NCBI GenBank assembly: GCA_947475855.1
Contig: CANJPN010000260.1
Location: forward strand, 1-8,291
Reading direction: 5' to 3'
Length of the DNA stretch: 8,291 nucleotides
From: Bradyrhizobiaceae bacterium
GTDB lineage: Bacteria; Pseudomonadota; Alphaproteobacteria; Rhizobiales; Hyphomicrobiaceae
Below the pieces are notes generated by a model. The model did no database searches and was not told where the DNA came from. It was given only the letters and a program-made list of their open reading frames with translations. Positions 6,258-8,291 of the stretch are shown piece after piece (positions within the stretch are counted from its first letter, which is position 1; each line of letters begins with the position of its first letter). Made by a program: the position numbers and the translations under genes.

Positions 6258-7694
6258 ATGCAAATGCCACGCGACATCGGCACGATCCACATCCTTGGGA
6301 TCGGCGGTATTGGCATGAGCGCGATCGCCGAGATCCTGCATGCCAAGGGCTTCACGGTCCAGGGTAGCGACCAGAAGGACAGCGCAAACGTCCGTCGACT
6401 GCGAGGCAAAGGCATCCGCGTTTTCATCGGACACGACGCCATCAACCTCGTCGGCGCCCGCTACATCGTCATCTCGACGGCGGTTAAGAACGGCAATCCC
6501 GAGCTTGAAGCTGCCCGCCAGAAAGGTCTGCCGATCATCCGGCGGGCAGAAATGCTGGCCGAACTGATGCGGCTTTATTCGACCGTCTCGGTAACCGGCA
6601 CGCACGGCAAGACCACCACGACATCGCTCATCGCCCACCTCTTCAGCCAAGCTGAACTGGACCCCACGGTCATCACCGGTGGCATCATCAATGAGTGGGG
6701 CTCCAACGCGCGGCTGGGCCAAGGCAAATGGATGGTCGTCGAAGCCGACGAGTCCGATGGCACCTTCATCAAGCTGCCGACCGAAATCGGCATCGTCACA
6801 AACATCGATCCCGAGCACCTCGACTATTTCAAAACGGTCGAGAACATGCATCGCGAATTCGAGATGTTCTTCCGCAATATCCCGTTCTACGGCCTCGCTG
6901 TCACCTGCATCGATCATCCGGTGGTCGAAGATATGGTCGATCGCCTGAAGCTCCGCCTAGACGGCCGCCGGCTGCTCACCTACGGACTGTCGGAAGGTGC
7001 AGACCTGCGCCTCGACGAGGTTCGCCACGACGGGCAAGGCACCGTGTTCGATGCGACCCTCGGCGCCCGCGTCGCCGGCGGCCCGCGCAAGCTCACCGGC
7101 TGGCACATCCCGATACCCGGCCATCACAATGCGCTGAACGCATTGGCAGCGATCGCCGTTGCCGCAGAAGCAGGCATCGCAGACGACAAGATCCGCGAAG
7201 GCATCGCCAGCTTTTCCGGCGTCAAACGCCGCTTTCAGCTCACCGGCACGTGGAACGGCGTCGACATTTACGACGACTACGGCCATCACCCCATCGAAAT
7301 CGCTGCCGTCCTCAAAGCTGCACGTCCCGGCGCGAAGGGCCGCGTCTTCGCCGTCGTCGAGCCGCACCGTTATTCGCGCGTGAAGAGCCTGTTCGACGAA
7401 TTCTGCGGCTGCTTCTCCGACGCCGACGCGGTAATCGTCGCTCCGCTATATTCCGCTGGCGAACCGCCACTTGAAGGTATTTCGCAGCGCTCGCTCGCCG
7501 ACGGTATCCGCGCCAAAGGCCATCCGTCGGTTGCCGCCATCGACAGCCCTGCCGATCTGGCACCGCTGGTGCGCCGCTACGCTCAACCCGGCGACATCGT
7601 CGTGTGCCTCGGAGCCGGCAACTCGACGGAATGGGCCCACGCCCTCCCCGAGCAGCTTGCCGACGAACCGCGTCGCGCCGGGGGAATGCGGTAA
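6258..7694 (+). CDS. murC: UDP-N-acetylmuramate--L-alanine ligase (MurC)
   Basis: MurC is the cytoplasmic ATP-dependent ligase that adds L-alanine to UDP-MurNAc, the first amino acid of the peptide stem. The product is the substrate of MurD. The protein has 478 residues, a normal length. The N-terminal domain has GIGGIGMSAIAEIL at 14-27. The central ATPase domain has the P-loop GTHGKTTTT at 114-122, the metal-binding EADESDGTF at 162-170, TNIDPEHLDYF at 181-191 and HHNALNALAA at 289-298. The C-terminal domain has YDDYGHHP at 338-345, EPHRYSR at 368-374 and CLGAGNSTEW at 450-459. The ATG at 6258 (MQMPRDIG) fits the order's usual MurC beginning. GAGGGA at 6242-6247 lies ten bases upstream, which slightly favours this ATG over the in-frame one at 6264. 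The TAA stop overlaps the murB ATG by one base. No anomaly is seen. Confidence 0.98.
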   Translation: MQMPRDIGTIHILGIGGIGMSAIAEILHAKGFTVQGSDQKDSANVRRLRGKGIRVFIGHDAINLVGARYIVISTAVKNGNPELEAARQKGLPIIRRAEMLAELMRLYSTVSVTGTHGKTTTTSLIAHLFSQAELDPTVITGGIINEWGSNARLGQGKWMVVEADESDGTFIKLPTEIGIVTNIDPEHLDYFKTVENMHREFEMFFRNIPFYGLAVTCIDHPVVEDMVDRLKLRLDGRRLLTYGLSEGADLRLDEVRHDGQGTVFDATLGARVAGGPRKLTGWHIPIPGHHNALNALAAIAVAAEAGIADDKIREGIASFSGVKRRFQLTGTWNGVDIYDDYGHHPIEIAAVLKAARPGAKGRVFAVVEPHRYSRVKSLFDEFCGCFSDADAVIVAPLYSAGEPPLEGISQRSLADGIRAKGHPSVAAIDSPADLAPLVRRYAQPGDIVVCLGAGNSTEWAHALPEQLADEPRRAGGMR

Positions 7695-7696
7695 TG
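7680..7696 (+). promoter_or_regulatory. Ribosome site and TAATG coupling junction, murC to murB
   Basis: GGGGGAA at 7680-7686 lies seven bases before the murB ATG (7694-7696), which shares its A with the murC stop TAA (7692-7694). This fixes the murB start and implies translational coupling. Confidence 0.75.
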
Positions 7697-8291
7697 TTTC
7701 CGGATCTGGTACCTGAGCTGCAGAAGCGGATGCCCGGGCTGAAAGGCCGGCTGCTGGCAAATCAGCGGCTTGCCGACATAACGTGGTTTCGCGTCGGCGG
7801 CCCGGCTCAGGTCCTGTTCACCCCCGCCGACGAAGCCGACCTCGCATACTTCCTCTCCCGAGCCCCAGCCGATCTCCCTGTCACCGTTATCGGTCTTGGC
7901 TCCAATCTGCTTGTACGCGACGGCGGCCTGCCCGGCGTCGTCATTCGCCTAGCGCGCGGCTTCGCGGATGTGAAGGCCGAGCCGGGCCATCGCCTCCGCG
8001 CGGGCACCGCAGTGCCGGACGTGAAGCTATCGCGTGCTGCCGCCGACGCTGGCATATCGGGCCTCGCCTTCTATCGCGGCATTCCCGGTTCCGTCGGCGG
8101 CGCACTCCGCATGAACGGCGGCGCGCACGGCACCGAGACGAAGGACACTGTCGTCGAAGCCCGCGCCGTCGATCGGCAGGGCAAAATCCACGTCCTCGAC
8201 CTCGCCGGCCTCGGCTTTACCTATCGGCATTGCGCCGTCCCCAACGACTGGATCTTCACCGAAGCGCTGTTCCAGGGGACGCCTGGCGACA
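7694..8291 (+). CDS. murB: UDP-N-acetylenolpyruvoylglucosamine reductase (MurB), 3'-partial
   Basis: MurB is the cytoplasmic FAD enzyme that uses NADPH to reduce UDP-GlcNAc-enolpyruvate to UDP-MurNAc, the substrate of MurC. The first 199 residues are visible; the frame stays open to the window end, and about 110 residues should follow. The FAD-binding signatures are TWFRVGGPA at 30-38, GSNLLVRDGG at 69-78 and YRGIPGSVGGALRMNGGA at 127-144. FTYRHC (175-180) carries Y177 and R178, corresponding to Y158 and R159 of the E. coli active site. The position after YRH is often serine and is cysteine here. The catalytic serine and glutamate of the C-terminal part lie beyond the window. The start ATG overlaps the murC stop. 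The murC-murB order is the usual dcw arrangement, and ddl and ftsQAZ would be expected downstream. Confidence 0.96.
   Translation, partial: MFPDLVPELQKRMPGLKGRLLANQRLADITWFRVGGPAQVLFTPADEADLAYFLSRAPADLPVTVIGLGSNLLVRDGGLPGVVIRLARGFADVKAEPGHRLRAGTAVPDVKLSRAAADAGISGLAFYRGIPGSVGGALRMNGGAHGTETKDTVVEARAVDRQGKIHVLDLAGLGFTYRHCAVPNDWIFTEALFQGTPGD

Noticed and set aside
5805..6917. Minus-strand open frame of 370 codons across the end of murG and start of murC
   Set aside because: It is opposite two well-supported genes and their gap, matches no family I recognise, and has a composition typical of reverse-strand reading of GC-rich genes.

Overview
The window is a GC-rich (by eye a little over 60%), densely coded stretch. 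All seven genes are on the + strand. It belongs to a Gram-negative bacterium, most likely an alphaproteobacterium of the Hyphomicrobiales (Rhizobiales). The grounds are the strong C/G preference at third codon positions, the MIPVTTFA-type start of MurD, the MurC and MurB N-termini, and an M17 aminopeptidase next to a two-SH3-domain NlpC/P60 protein. I cannot name a genus.

Layout: (1) 2-1141, the C-terminal ~379 residues of an M17 leucyl-aminopeptidase-family enzyme, cut by the window start. (2) 1258-2154, an NlpC/P60 (C40) peptidase with no visible signal peptide and two predicted SH3-like domains, resembling the cytoplasmic YkfC type. (3) 2210-8291, the back half of a division and cell wall (dcw) cluster in the usual order murD-ftsW-murG-murC-murB, with murB running off the window end. 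murD/ftsW and murC/murB overlap by one base and are probably translationally coupled. ftsW-murG and murG-murC are separated by gaps of 102 and 107 bases. Both gaps contain a GCTAAA element resembling an alphaproteobacterial -10 box.

The genes work together in peptidoglycan supply. MurB, MurC and MurD perform successive cytoplasmic steps of UDP-MurNAc-peptide synthesis, MurG makes lipid II at the inner membrane, and FtsW polymerises lipid II at the septum. The two peptidases upstream could degrade recycled murein peptides in the cytoplasm; this is inference.

Most of the window is conserved core cell-wall biology and I do not see a new system. The points worth a second look are an apparent 48-residue insertion in MurD just before its C-terminal ligase domain, the peptidase pair where mraY normally precedes murD, the YkfC-like active site of the NlpC/P60 protein, and the candidate internal promoters in the two dcw gaps. 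I saw no tRNA, rRNA, CRISPR array, insertion sequence or convincing terminator. No gene-free stretch reaches 300 bases; the longest is 116 bases (1142-1257).
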